From Kaistella polysaccharea (GTDB taxonomy: Bacteria > Bacteroidota > Bacteroidia > Flavobacteriales > Weeksellaceae), in NCBI RefSeq assembly GCF_020410745.1, contig NZ_CP084528.1:620001-684000 (forward strand): DNA of 64,000 nucleotides, given 5' to 3'. This document shows positions 42,928-51,718 of the stretch, in pieces. The first letter of the stretch is position 1, and each line of letters opens with the position of its first letter. Made by a program: the position numbers and the translations under genes. The notes beneath the pieces were generated by a model that worked only from the letters and a program-made list of their open reading frames with translations, was not told the DNA's origin and searched no databases.

Positions 42928-44640
42928 TTAAAGTTTAAGATCGTTTTTCACCTGATCTATTTTATCATTCAAAAGCGCAATTTTTTCTTTAAACTCTTCT
43001 TTAGAGCGAATTTCATCTTTTACAGAAACGTAAAATTTAATTTTAGGTTCCGTGCCGGATGGGCGCACACATACTTTGGTGCCGTCTTCGGTATAATAAA
43101 TCAACACATTAGATTTTGGAATTTCATCCATCGTAGATTTTGTGTGGTCTACCATATTCAGTGAGGTTTGCTCCTGAAAATCTTTTACGATGGCTACTTT
43201 TGAACCTGCAATTTCTTTCGGCGGATTTTCCCGGAAATCTTTCATCATCTGCTGAATTTCTTCCGCGCCGGTTCTCCCTTTTCGAACTACATTGACCAAT
43301 CCTTCATAATATAAACCGAGGTCTTTGTAAATTTCGATCATATATTCGAACATTGTACTGCCATTAGCTTTACACCAAGCGGCAATTTCACAAGCCAATA
43401 ATATGGATCCACAAGAATCTTTATCGCGCACAAAATCTCCGGTCATAAAACCGAAACTTTCTTCGCCACCACAAATAAATTTTTCTTCGCCTTCAAAATC
43501 ACGGATCATTTTTCCGATCCATTTAAATCCTGTCAAACCAACTTTACATTCAACACCAAATTTTTCCGCAATATCATAGAAAATATCTGAGGTTACAATG
43601 GTAGATCCAATGAATTCCTTACCTGTAATTTTTCCGGCTTTCTGCCATTGATCTAAAATATAGTACGTTAAAATCGTGTTGGTTTGATTTCCGTTGAGCA
43701 ACTGCATTTCCCCCTCAATATTACGAACTGCAATTCCTAAACGGTCGCCATCAGGATCTGTTCCAATCACAATGTCTCCATTTGTAATGCGTGCTAAATC
43801 GAGCGCCATTTCCAAAGCTGCAGGTTCCTCGGGATTTGGAGAAGAAACGGTCGGGAAATTACCACTTGGAATCATTTGCTCACGAACGAGATCTACTTTT
43901 TTAAATCCTGCCTTTGCCAGAGCTTGAGGAACTGTGGTATAGGTTGTGCCGTGAATTGAAGTAAAAACAATGTTTAAATTATCACGTCCTACATTTTGGT
44001 AGAGAGAATTTTCGATACAAGCATCAATATAAACATCGTCTTGCTCCTCGCCAATCCACTCAATTAAATCATCATTTCCTTCAAATTTAATTTCGTCGAA
44101 TTTTACGGAATAGACTTCTTTAATAATTGCTTCGTCATCTGGTGGAACGATCTGCGCTCCATCATCCCAATAAACTTTATAGCCATTGTATTCGGGGGGA
44201 TTATGGGAAGCGGTCAAAACGATTCCAGCGTTGCAATTTTTATCTCGTACAGTAAAAGAAAGCTCGGGTGTTGGGCGGTGCTCCTTAAATAGTAAAACTT
44301 TAATTCCGTTTGCGGTTAAAACATCAGCACACATTTTACCAAATTCTTTCGAATTATGTCGAACGTCGTAAGCGATCGCAACTTTTATTTCCTGATTCGG
44401 AAATTGCTGATGCAGATAATTTGCTAAACCCTGTGTTGCCTGACCAAGCGTATATTTATTAAGCCTGTTGGTGCCAACTCCCATAATTCCACGCATGCCG
44501 CCTGTCCCAAATTCGAGCTCACGGTAGAATGAATCTTCCATTTCATCGGAACCAGTTGCAATCCACTGACGAATTGTTTTTTGCGTCTCTTCATCGAAAG
44601 TATCTGTTAACCAGAGATTTGCTTTTTCTAAAGTGGTCAT
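42928..44640 (-). CDS. Phosphoglucomutase/phosphomannomutase-type phosphosugar mutase
   Basis: The 570-residue alpha-D-phosphohexomutase has the four family motifs: the phosphoserine loop TASHNPPEYNGYKVYW (about residues 141-156), metal loop GTDPDGDRLG (about 295), sugar loop GGEESFGF (about 390) and phosphate-binding RPSGTEPKIKFY (about 528). It interconverts hexose-1- and hexose-6-phosphates for glycogen, cell-wall or LPS sugars. The long form (over 550 residues) matches PgcA-like enzymes. Confidence 0.93.
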   Translation of the reverse strand: MTTLEKANLWLTDTFDEETQKTIRQWIATGSDEMEDSFYRELEFGTGGMRGIMGVGTNRLNKYTLGQATQGLANYLHQQFPNQEIKVAIAYDVRHNSKEFGKMCADVLTANGIKVLLFKEHRPTPELSFTVRDKNCNAGIVLTASHNPPEYNGYKVYWDDGAQIVPPDDEAIIKEVYSVKFDEIKFEGNDDLIEWIGEEQDDVYIDACIENSLYQNVGRDNLNIVFTSIHGTTYTTVPQALAKAGFKKVDLVREQMIPSGNFPTVSSPNPEEPAALEMALDLARITNGDIVIGTDPDGDRLGIAVRNIEGEMQLLNGNQTNTILTYYILDQWQKAGKITGKEFIGSTIVTSDIFYDIAEKFGVECKVGLTGFKWIGKMIRDFEGEEKFICGGEESFGFMTGDFVRDKDSCGSILLACEIAAWCKANGSTMFEYMIEIYKDLGLYYEGLVNVVRKGRTGAEEIQQMMKDFRENPPKEIAGSKVAIVKDFQEQTSLNMVDHTKSTMDEIPKSNVLIYYTEDGTKVCVRPSGTEPKIKFYVSVKDEIRSKEEFKEKIALLNDKIDQVKNDLKL

Positions 44641-44713
44641 ATCTTTATTTTTTATTTCAATATTATCTATAATTCTAATATATAACTGAATTAAAATGTT
44701 TTAAAAATTTCAG

Positions 44714-45415
44714 TTAGTCCAACTTTCCGTGCTGAACGTTGGCAGTTTTTTCAATTTTTAAAGCCTGAATGGGATCATTATAATACGTAAGTTTTGCGGT
44801 ATTATTTACATTTCCTTTTAAAGAATCGGAAACATTAACTTCCGTATAACTGCCATTTTTTAATGAAAGTTGAAGGTTATTTATCATCCAATACGGCGCA
44901 ATAATACTTGCTGTATCAGAAACTTTCAAAACTGCGTCTTTTGTTTTACCTAAAAAATTTGCTCGGCTTTTTTGCGTCATTTCTACTTCTGCGCGTCGGG
45001 TATTAACTGAACCAATAAATTTAGCACTATTTTTTAAATTAAGCCGAAAATTATCGGTCTTAATCTCACTGGAAATATTCAATTCCACTGATTCCGAAAG
45101 TGCGACTTTTTCTAAACTGTATTTGGAATAAATGGTGACATTGTAAAAATCAACACCTTCGGTTTCGCGACTTTCCTCAATATTTAAAGATTTATTTTTT
45201 ACTTTAATGTTTAGATTATTTCCTACATTTTTATAAGTTTCAACATTTACGTAACTGCTGTCACTTTTAATATAAAAAGCCCGGAATTTTCCGTCTAAAT
45301 TTACATTTACAAAGTCCTCAACTTTGATATCTTTGCTCACGATATCGCCTTTGGGACTGACTTTTCCACATGACATTAAAATAAGGAATACCAGGAAATA
45401 CAGAAAATTTTTCAT
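44714..45415 (-). CDS. GIN-domain (DUF2807) lipoprotein
   Basis: The 233-residue protein has a lipoprotein signal (MKNFLYFLVFLILMSC). The rest is a repetitive right-handed beta-helix-like domain: KVEDFVNVNLDGKFRAFYIKSDSSYVNVETY, then YSKYSLEKVALSESVELNISSEIKTDNFRLNLKNSAKFIG, the putative auto-transporter adhesin head GIN domain. Such proteins are very common in Bacteroidota, and their role is not known. It follows a glycosyltransferase gene by 53 nt on the same strand. Confidence 0.84.
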   Translation of the reverse strand: MKNFLYFLVFLILMSCGKVSPKGDIVSKDIKVEDFVNVNLDGKFRAFYIKSDSSYVNVETYKNVGNNLNIKVKNKSLNIEESRETEGVDFYNVTIYSKYSLEKVALSESVELNISSEIKTDNFRLNLKNSAKFIGSVNTRRAEVEMTQKSRANFLGKTKDAVLKVSDTASIIAPYWMINNLQLSLKNGSYTEVNVSDSLKGNVNNTAKLTYYNDPIQALKIEKTANVQHGKLD

Positions 45416-45468
45416 TAATAATAAGTAAACTCAATTATAATTTTGATGGGTTTTTAGATGCTAAACCA

Positions 45469-46419
45469 TTAAATAACTTCCTCCACATGATAATTTTCGT
45501 GCTGTCTGTTGGTGCGAATGATCATTTCTCCCAGAAATCCTGCGATAAATAGAAGTGTTCCTAAAATCATCATGGTGAGGGCGATAAAAAACCAGGCATT
45601 ATTGGTCAACAGATGACCGTAAACTCCTTGTGAAACATCAATTAATTTAGAAAGTCCGAGCCAAACAGCAGAAAGAAATCCGACGATAAACATAACGGTT
45701 CCAACTGCGCCGAAAAAGTGCATCGGTCTGCCCCCAAATCGGCTTACAAACCACAGCGTTATCAAATCCAGAAATCCTCTTACGAAACGTTCAGTTCCGA
45801 ATTTGGAAGTTCCGTAAGGTCTTGCCTGATGCTGAACAGGCTTTTCGGTGATTTTTCGGAAACCGGCGTTTGCTGCTAATACAGGAATATAGCGATGCAT
45901 ATCTCCATAAACATCAATTGATTTTACCACCTGCTTTTTATAAGCTTTTAACCCACAATTAAAATCATGAAGCGATACTCCAGAAATACTTCTTGCCGCG
46001 GCGTTAAATACTTTGGAGGGAATATTTTTCGTCATTACGTTATCAAAACGTTTCTTCTTCCAGCCCGAAACAATATCGTAACCTTCCGTTTTTACCATGT
46101 CGTATAATTCCGGAATTTCCTCGGGAAAATCCTGTAAATCGGCATCCATCGTTATCACCACATCGCCGATCGCTTTTTCAAATGCGGCATGAAGCGCCTG
46201 TGATTTTCCATAATTTCGGGAAAATTTAATCCCATGGATTTGAGGATGCTGAATTCGTAAGTTTTCAATAATACTCCAGGATAAATCCGTGCTGCCATCA
46301 TCTACAAACCAAATTTCGTAGGAAAGATTATGCGAAGTACACACTTTGTCAATTCGCGAAAAAAGTTCTTCTAAAGATTCTTCTTCATTAAGAAGCGGAA
46401 TGATGATGGATAAATTCAT
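45469..46419 (-). CDS. Family 2 glycosyltransferase (DPM1/ArnC-like) with two C-terminal membrane helices
   Basis: The 316-residue enzyme has a GT-A domain with SIIIPLLNEEESLEELFSRI, the DxD-type VVITMDADLQDFPEEIPELY and acceptor-binding region DFNCGLKAYKKQV. Two transmembrane helices lie at ~230-255 and ~270-295. Related enzymes move a sugar to a polyprenyl phosphate at the inner membrane (dolichol-phosphate mannose synthase type). The specific sugar is unknown. It has its own TAATTTTG box at 46442 and follows DUF4199. Confidence 0.9.
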   Translation of the reverse strand: MNLSIIIPLLNEEESLEELFSRIDKVCTSHNLSYEIWFVDDGSTDLSWSIIENLRIQHPQIHGIKFSRNYGKSQALHAAFEKAIGDVVITMDADLQDFPEEIPELYDMVKTEGYDIVSGWKKKRFDNVMTKNIPSKVFNAAARSISGVSLHDFNCGLKAYKKQVVKSIDVYGDMHRYIPVLAANAGFRKITEKPVQHQARPYGTSKFGTERFVRGFLDLITLWFVSRFGGRPMHFFGAVGTVMFIVGFLSAVWLGLSKLIDVSQGVYGHLLTNNAWFFIALTMMILGTLLFIAGFLGEMIIRTNRQHENYHVEEVI

Positions 46420-46441
46420 GGAGACGTAAAAATTATGGAAA

Positions 46442-46449
46442 CAAAATTA
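46442..46449 (-). promoter_or_regulatory. -7 promoter box of the GT2 gene (TAATTTTG)
   Basis: A perfect TAnnTTTG on the minus strand lies 22 nt before the GT2 ATG. Confidence 0.45.
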
Positions 46450-46491
46450 AGGCATTATTTTTTTGCAGAGGTAATTAAAAAATAAATGAAA

Positions 46492-47070
46492 TTAAAGCTC
46501 TGTTTTATTCCGGAAAAAACTGGCAAAAAACGTTGAAAGTATTACATAAAAAACCAAAACAGCCGCAAAATAGTAGGTGAACTGGCGAAAGTTAAACATG
46601 TCCTTATCTTTGATCATTTCAGGAGAAAAACTCTGTTTTCTCTGTTGATAATTAATTTCTAACTCTGCAATTTCTTCGGGTGATTTCATCACTTGTTTTG
46701 CCTTGTTATACTCAGCGTCTAATTCAGTTTTCTGTCTTTCGAGGTATTGAAAATTCAACAAATCTTTCACTGCTGGATCGGCAAAGTTCAAAAATAAGAA
46801 CATGGTGATCATCGACAAAAATCCTCCCACAAACATGGGTTTAAAAGCGCGGCCAAAAACGTCACGAAAACCCATTCGAACTCCCGTTCTTTTTACTGAA
46901 TTCACGGAGATATACGCTCCTGCTACATAGATTATCGGCATCAAGAAAGCATTCAAAAGAAGCGAATTATTAAAATAATCGGTGTTCATACCGAAAAAGT
47001 ACATTCCGAAGAAGACCACCATTGTTGTTATAAACAGGTAAAAACCAATGGTATAGACGTTTTGTATCAT
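46492..47070 (-). CDS. DUF4199 membrane protein
   Basis: The 192-residue protein has two N-terminal helices (~6-28, 36-58), a third around 75-95, a charged coiled-coil region (~105-150, with YLERQKTELDAEYNKAKQVMKSPEEIAELEINYQQRKQSF) and a fourth helix (~163-185). It matches DUF4199, a family usually encoded next to a DPM1-like glycosyltransferase in Bacteroidota, as here. Function unknown. Confidence 0.82.
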   Translation of the reverse strand: MIQNVYTIGFYLFITTMVVFFGMYFFGMNTDYFNNSLLLNAFLMPIIYVAGAYISVNSVKRTGVRMGFRDVFGRAFKPMFVGGFLSMITMFLFLNFADPAVKDLLNFQYLERQKTELDAEYNKAKQVMKSPEEIAELEINYQQRKQSFSPEMIKDKDMFNFRQFTYYFAAVLVFYVILSTFFASFFRNKTEL

Positions 47071-47110
47071 ATTGAAAGTAATAATTTTTATTTTTTTAAA
47101 GTGTAGAATT

Positions 47111-47139
47111 TTGAATTTTCAATTAAAGGCGTATCTTTG
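47111..47139 (+). promoter_or_regulatory. ffs promoter (TTG, 18-nt spacer, TATCTTTG)
   Basis: The -33 TTG is at 47111-47113 and a perfect -7 box at 47132-47139. The SRP RNA begins 4 nt after the box. This is the clearest promoter in the window and is used here to calibrate transcription starts. Confidence 0.75.
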
Positions 47140-47143
47140 CAAC

Positions 47144-47236
47144 GGCAAGTCCTAAACAACCAGCTCCTGAAACTCCTCCAGGGTGGGAACGCAGCAAAGG
47201 TAATTGGTCGTAGCGGTGTGATTTAGGTAGCTTGCC
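47144..47236 (+). ncRNA. ffs: Signal recognition particle RNA, small bacterial type
   Basis: This RNA of about 93 nt is closed by GGCAAG at its 5' end and CTTGCC at its 3' end. It contains the conserved SRP apical segment GGGTGGGAACGCAGCAAAGG at 47180-47200, with the GGAA tetraloop and the asymmetric-loop bases that Ffh binds. A strong promoter precedes it and a T-run follows the closing stem. It partners Ffh in membrane targeting. No other RNA gene is seen in the window. Confidence 0.93.
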
Positions 47237-47241
47237 ATTTT

Positions 47242-48039
47242 TTATTTCTTATTCTTCTCCATTTTTATTTCACTCAACGTTTTTACACCTTTCCAGTTCT
47301 CCCCCGTTTTGATGCGGTGAATCTGCATGTCTGAGACTTTAAAGTGATTTGCCAGTTCCCGAAGCGTTTTTCCCTGAATCAACTTTTCTTTGATATAAAG
47401 TACATTCTCTACAGAAAGCTTTTCATTTCCTGATTTCCTCCTTTGTTCCCCAAAAATATTTTCATTGTATTTTTTTGCTTTGTAGTAGGGATTATCTGCA
47501 TATCTCGAAAAAGCTTCATCTTTCGTGGCCCACGCCAAATTACCAACGTGATTATTTTGTTTGTTAAAATCCCGGTGAATCACTACTTCTGCATGATCAG
47601 TTTTTTCCAAAAAAAGTTCTGCCACCGCTCTATGGACTAAAAAATGTACGGCAATTTTCCGTTGCTGATCAGTCTTCAAAATAAATTTTTTCCTTTTTGC
47701 TACAACTGCAAGTTTTTGCTCTTTTAAATCTTCTATTTCTGGGAGATGATCACCAGTTTCTGAACTTTCTTTTAGTAATGAAGTACGTCTTTCCTCAATA
47801 AAGGCAATGAGTTCATTATATGCTTCAATTTTTTCAGTAACTTTTTGTGGTCTTTCTTTATATAAGGTAATGCGAACAATTGGATAACCTTCTTGCAGAG
47901 AACCTTTAATAATTCCGCCATTTGGACGAACTTTGTTATACGTTTTCACCCGTCCGAAATTGGAAATTTCTACACGGTAAAAATTACTGTGTTCAATGTT
48001 GAGTGGAAATTCTTTCCAAATTTCGATCTGATTAAGCAT
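47242..48039 (-). CDS. NUMOD4/HNH homing-endonuclease-like protein
   Basis: The 265-residue protein begins with a NUMOD4-type module (EIWKEFPLNIEHSNFYRVEISNFGRVKTY, residues ~6-36). It then has a long charged helical insert (~65-125) not usual for the family. An HNH-like core follows: VHRAVAELFLEKTDHAEVVIHRDFNKQNNHVGNLAWAT (about 134-171), in which IHRD replaces the usual NHID. A C-terminal helix-turn-helix (LIQGKTLRELANHFKVSDMQIHRIKTG, ~215-245) ends it. It is convergent with ffs, ending 6 nt after the RNA. The altered core and helical insert suggest domestication. Whether it still cuts DNA is unknown. Confidence 0.74.
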   Translation of the reverse strand: MLNQIEIWKEFPLNIEHSNFYRVEISNFGRVKTYNKVRPNGGIIKGSLQEGYPIVRITLYKERPQKVTEKIEAYNELIAFIEERRTSLLKESSETGDHLPEIEDLKEQKLAVVAKRKKFILKTDQQRKIAVHFLVHRAVAELFLEKTDHAEVVIHRDFNKQNNHVGNLAWATKDEAFSRYADNPYYKAKKYNENIFGEQRRKSGNEKLSVENVLYIKEKLIQGKTLRELANHFKVSDMQIHRIKTGENWKGVKTLSEIKMEKNKK

Positions 48040-48044
48040 TGCTT

Positions 48045-48725
48045 TTAAATTTCAAATTCTTCTCCTAGTTTTGGTAAGGTAAAATCAATATTTCTTTCTT
48101 TAAAAAGTTGGTACGCTGCTTCATGGTTGATTTTTATAGGTGGAAAAGTATCAAAATGACATCCAATGACGCGCGTCGTTTTTAATAATTCGCTTGCTGC
48201 AAAACTTGCTTTTCTTGCACACATGGTATAATGCGAACCCACCGGAAGAATCGCCAGATCAATATTTCCGAAAAGTTTGGGAAACATTTCCATATCAGCC
48301 ATCACGCCTGTATCACCAGCCATATAAATATTCTTACCCGAAAAACGGAAAAAATAACCAGCAGGTTCGCCGCCATATGAGCCATCTGGGAAAGAACTAG
48401 TGTGACTTGCAGGCACCATAGAAATTTTTAAATCATCAATTTTCGCGGAACCTCCAAAATTAATGTCAATTGAATTTGGATGTTTAAAATGTCCACAAAT
48501 CTCTGGCTGACCGATTACAGTTACTTCAGGATAATGTTGCAGTACTTCTTCCACATCAGCAATATGATCGCCATGCGCATGTGTAATCAATACAAAATCG
48601 ATTTTTTGCGTGGTGATATCAAACTGAGATTCTTCCTTTTGATAATTATAAAAAGGATCGCTTAAAATTGTTTTCTCTTTATAAGTGAACAAAAAACAGT
48701 TTTGTCCGAGAAATTTTATTTTCAT
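48045..48725 (-). CDS. UPF0173-type metal-dependent hydrolase (metallo-beta-lactamase fold)
   Basis: The protein of about 226 residues starts MKIKFLGQNCFLFTYKEKTILSDPF; I use the ATG at 48725. Zinc ligands are visible in THAHGDHIADVEEVL (about 49-63), MVPASHTSSFPDGSYGGEPAGYF and YMAGDTGVMADM (about 136-147), with a final histidine in CHFDTFPP. The substrate is unknown. It is the penultimate gene of the menB-to-HNH run, 24 nt after menA and 5 nt before the HNH gene. Confidence 0.86.
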   Translation of the reverse strand: MKIKFLGQNCFLFTYKEKTILSDPFYNYQKEESQFDITTQKIDFVLITHAHGDHIADVEEVLQHYPEVTVIGQPEICGHFKHPNSIDINFGGSAKIDDLKISMVPASHTSSFPDGSYGGEPAGYFFRFSGKNIYMAGDTGVMADMEMFPKLFGNIDLAILPVGSHYTMCARKASFAASELLKTTRVIGCHFDTFPPIKINHEAAYQLFKERNIDFTLPKLGEEFEI

Positions 48726-48749
48726 TTTTGAATCCATGTTGAAAAAATT

Positions 48750-49682
48750 TTAATAAAAATAATTAAGGCCGAAAGCCACTAAAATAGCCATAGTCAAGGT
48801 CAGAATCCCAACTTGTTTTAAAAATGGATCTAATTCTTTCGGTTCTTTAACCTGCATAATTTTTCGACGCAAACCCGTCATTGGAAGCATCAAAATAAAG
48901 AAGATGAAAGCATAATATTTTCCTTGCGTATGTAATCCATTCTTCATCATAAAAACTAAAACCAGAAGCAAAGGAAGTTGCAAAAGAATAATTTCATAAA
49001 CCATCGCTTTTTTAAAACCTAACCTCAAAGCAAGTGTTTTTTTGCCGCTTGCTGCATCACTTTCAATATCGCGCATATTGTTCAGATTAAGTACTGCTGC
49101 ACTTAACAAGCCCACAGCGGTTGCAGGTAACAGAATATCCCAGTGAAATTCTTTTGTAAACAGAAAATAACTTCCACACACCGAAACTAAACCGAAAAAA
49201 ATAAATACCATTATATCGCCCAGACCTAAGTATCCATATGGTTTTTTACCAATTGTATATCCAATAGCGGCCAAAATACAGGCAACGCCCAATCCTACAA
49301 AAATGTAAAATTCATTCATCAGGTTTTCTTTGAAGAAAGCCAAATAAAGAAGTGCAATGGTGGCAATCAAGGATAAAACAGAAAATAAAATCACAGCATT
49401 TCGCATTTGCGTTGCGGTGATTCTTCCGGAAGCTACGGCTCTTTGCTCTGCTTCATTCACTCTCAAATGGTCTGTTCCTTTAATTCCGTCGCCATAATCG
49501 TTCGCGAAATTCGAAAGAATCTGATATAATAACGTGACAACTAAAGCCATCGCAAAAATTCTCCAGTCCCAAGTTCCGCCGTTTTCCAGAACTCTCCATC
49601 GTGCGATGAAAGAACCAATAATAATTCCACTCATCGAAAGCGGTAATGTTCGCAGGCGTGCTGCGCTAATCCAATCTTTCAT
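48750..49682 (-). CDS. menA: 1,4-dihydroxy-2-naphthoate polyprenyltransferase
   Basis: The 310-residue UbiA-superfamily enzyme has about nine transmembrane helices. It carries the two aspartate motifs NFANDYGDGIKGTDHLRVNEAEQR (about 62-85) and NLNNMRDIESDAASGKKTLA (about 197-216), which bind the prenyl diphosphate through Mg2+. It attaches the isoprenoid tail to DHNA in menaquinone synthesis. It shares an apparent operon with menB; two PH-domain genes stand in between. Spacing to the upstream gene is 4 nt. Confidence 0.93.
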   Translation of the reverse strand: MKDWISAARLRTLPLSMSGIIIGSFIARWRVLENGGTWDWRIFAMALVVTLLYQILSNFANDYGDGIKGTDHLRVNEAEQRAVASGRITATQMRNAVILFSVLSLIATIALLYLAFFKENLMNEFYIFVGLGVACILAAIGYTIGKKPYGYLGLGDIMVFIFFGLVSVCGSYFLFTKEFHWDILLPATAVGLLSAAVLNLNNMRDIESDAASGKKTLALRLGFKKAMVYEIILLQLPLLLVLVFMMKNGLHTQGKYYAFIFFILMLPMTGLRRKIMQVKEPKELDPFLKQVGILTLTMAILVAFGLNYFY

Positions 49683-49686
49683 TGTT

Positions 49687-51156
49687 TTATATCCAATTTT
49701 TTGCTGAAGATTCTACTTTATAAAGGCTGTAATTTGCCAAATTTCTCAGTTCTGAAATTTTTGCAGTTTTCATTTTAAGGCTTCCACCGGCTGTACTGAA
49801 AAAAATATTTCCAAGATCAGATTTCTTTTGCCAGAAATATTGAGATATCGTTACCGTCTGAATTTTTTCAATTTGAAGTGTTTTCTGCTCAATATCCCAA
49901 ATCCCACTTTGCTTTCTAATAAAATCCTCGTTATAAGCCAAACGACTGTTGTTAAAAGAAAAATATATAATCGAAGCCGCAAAAATACTATAAAAAATAG
50001 AATAAAGTAGAATTGGAGCAGTTTCTGAAAAGAAGAAAAAACCCGCTACGACCGGAACAACAATAAAGGAAACCGTTCGAGAAATAATAAATCTAAAATT
50101 CGGCTTTAAAAAAGTATGAAAAACCGGAATTTCTCTGTACAAAAATTTTAGAATATTATTTTTCTCCTCCTCATTACAACCTAAAATATTAATCGAGTTA
50201 TTCTTGGAGTTTTCTTCTCCAATTTGATTAAATTTTAAGCTCAAAACATTCCATTTTTTTTGAAAATAATTTTGAGTAACACTAATCTTCTGAACCTTGT
50301 GATTATTTATAAGTTGATTTTTAGTATTAAACAAACCGTATTCAACAGATAAATAATAAGCAAATTTCGATATAATTAAATTGTAATACACTACAAAAGT
50401 GCGGACTACATTAATTAAAATTCCAAAAATTGCCACGAATAAAAAGGCTGCTATAAACGTAAAAACAGAAAGAGTTTCAATGCTGGTGTATCCAACTTCA
50501 TTCTTTAAATAGGTCTCTAAATCAAGATTAAAATTTTTAGAGACTTGCTGAGAAAAATAGATCAGTAAACTGATGAGGGCGAAAAAACTTTTAACATAAT
50601 TGGCAGTTACCGCATATTTTAATAAGGATAAATTTGAAATCTTTATTTGTGGAATTTCTTCTATATCTGCAGTCAAGTTTTCTTCAACAGCAACTTTTTT
50701 GTCAAGCAAGTAGCTTCTTATATATTGAGCATTTTCATTCGAAATAGCCTCAATCATAATGTCCTTTTTATCTGTGCCCGGAGAATCAATTTCAAGCTGA
50801 TAAATATTCAGCATGCGATGGAGGAACGGCTGATTGATGTTGACTTCCTGAATCTTACTTTTTTCTAAAAGAATGGTCTTTTTATTAAAAACTCCTTTTT
50901 TAATAATGAATTCATCGCCTTCAAAATTAAATTCGTAAGTGAAGTATTGGTACTTTATATGTGCATTAACGACCACGAACACCAAAGAAATTATCGCCAA
51001 AAAAGTAAGAATTTCTATGGTATATTCCTTTTGTTTATATAGAATGTATAAAACAACAAACCAAAAACTCTTGAGCAATTTTCCGTAGGAAATTAGAGCT
51101 AGAATGATTATCCCCTTTTTGGATTGCCTTTGTGGCGCAGCAAAATCAGGATTCAT
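49687..51156 (-). CDS. Large bacterial PH-domain (YdbT-like) membrane protein
   Basis: The 489-residue protein repeats a unit of two hydrophobic helices plus a bPH2 domain: FEGDEFIIKKGVFNKKTILLEKSKIQEVNINQPFLHRMLNIYQLEIDSPG (about 78-127), again around 280-330 (VEYGLFNTKNQLINNHKVQKISVTQNYFQKKWNVLSLKF), and a third partial unit near 415-470. It overlaps its upstream partner by 11 nt. The YdbS/YdbT pair is common in bacteria, and its function is not well defined. Here it lies inside the menaquinone operon. Confidence 0.85.
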   Translation of the reverse strand: MNPDFAAPQRQSKKGIIILALISYGKLLKSFWFVVLYILYKQKEYTIEILTFLAIISLVFVVVNAHIKYQYFTYEFNFEGDEFIIKKGVFNKKTILLEKSKIQEVNINQPFLHRMLNIYQLEIDSPGTDKKDIMIEAISNENAQYIRSYLLDKKVAVEENLTADIEEIPQIKISNLSLLKYAVTANYVKSFFALISLLIYFSQQVSKNFNLDLETYLKNEVGYTSIETLSVFTFIAAFLFVAIFGILINVVRTFVVYYNLIISKFAYYLSVEYGLFNTKNQLINNHKVQKISVTQNYFQKKWNVLSLKFNQIGEENSKNNSINILGCNEEEKNNILKFLYREIPVFHTFLKPNFRFIISRTVSFIVVPVVAGFFFFSETAPILLYSIFYSIFAASIIYFSFNNSRLAYNEDFIRKQSGIWDIEQKTLQIEKIQTVTISQYFWQKKSDLGNIFFSTAGGSLKMKTAKISELRNLANYSLYKVESSAKNWI

Positions 51157-51709
51157 ATGATATATTTTGCGGCGTCTCTAACCTCTCCGGTTTATCACTT
51201 CCCGACTTCATTTTAAGCAAAATATGTTGATTGATCTTCTCTGAAAGTTTTTTATCTAATCCGTGAATCTTAACATCACCATTCTCTTGTCCGGCCGTAA
51301 ATAGGGCAATAGTTTTTATATATAAAACCCTACTTAACCATCCTTCTTCTAAATTTACATGTTGAATTCTGTTGTACGGAATGATGATAGTAGTGCTTTT
51401 TATTAGACCGTGCTGATAAATTATATCGTGCGTTCGTAAAGCAAATTTTCTTTTAAAAAACCCGAAATAACCGATCACGTAATTGATGATTAAAAATAAA
51501 ACCGATACTAGAAGTACGTATTTGAAGTAAACTCCAAAAAAATTAGGTTTAAAAATATTAAAGAGTAGCAAAGCAGCAAGAAAAATAATTGAAAAAACAA
51601 ACCAATTAAAAACCACAACCCAGCCGTATTTTCGCGAAATAGGCTGTAATTTCACCGCTTCAAACTTGGGTAAATCTGCGAAATTAATTTCTGCGTTTTG
51701 GAATTCCAC
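51146..51709 (-). CDS. Small bacterial PH-domain (YdbS-like) membrane protein
   Basis: The 187-residue protein has two transmembrane helices (about 31-50 and 57-80) followed by one bPH2 domain (RTHDIIYQHGLIKSTTIIIPYNRIQHVNLEEGWLSRVLYIKTIALFTAG, ~93-141). It is the YdbS partner of the larger protein encoded directly downstream, with overlapping reading frames. It starts 9 nt after the menB stop, so the three are almost surely cotranscribed. Confidence 0.85.
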   Translation of the reverse strand: MEFQNAEINFADLPKFEAVKLQPISRKYGWVVVFNWFVFSIIFLAALLLFNIFKPNFFGVYFKYVLLVSVLFLIINYVIGYFGFFKRKFALRTHDIIYQHGLIKSTTIIIPYNRIQHVNLEEGWLSRVLYIKTIALFTAGQENGDVKIHGLDKKLSEKINQHILLKMKSGSDKPERLETPQNISYES

Positions 51710-51718
51710 TAGATTTAT

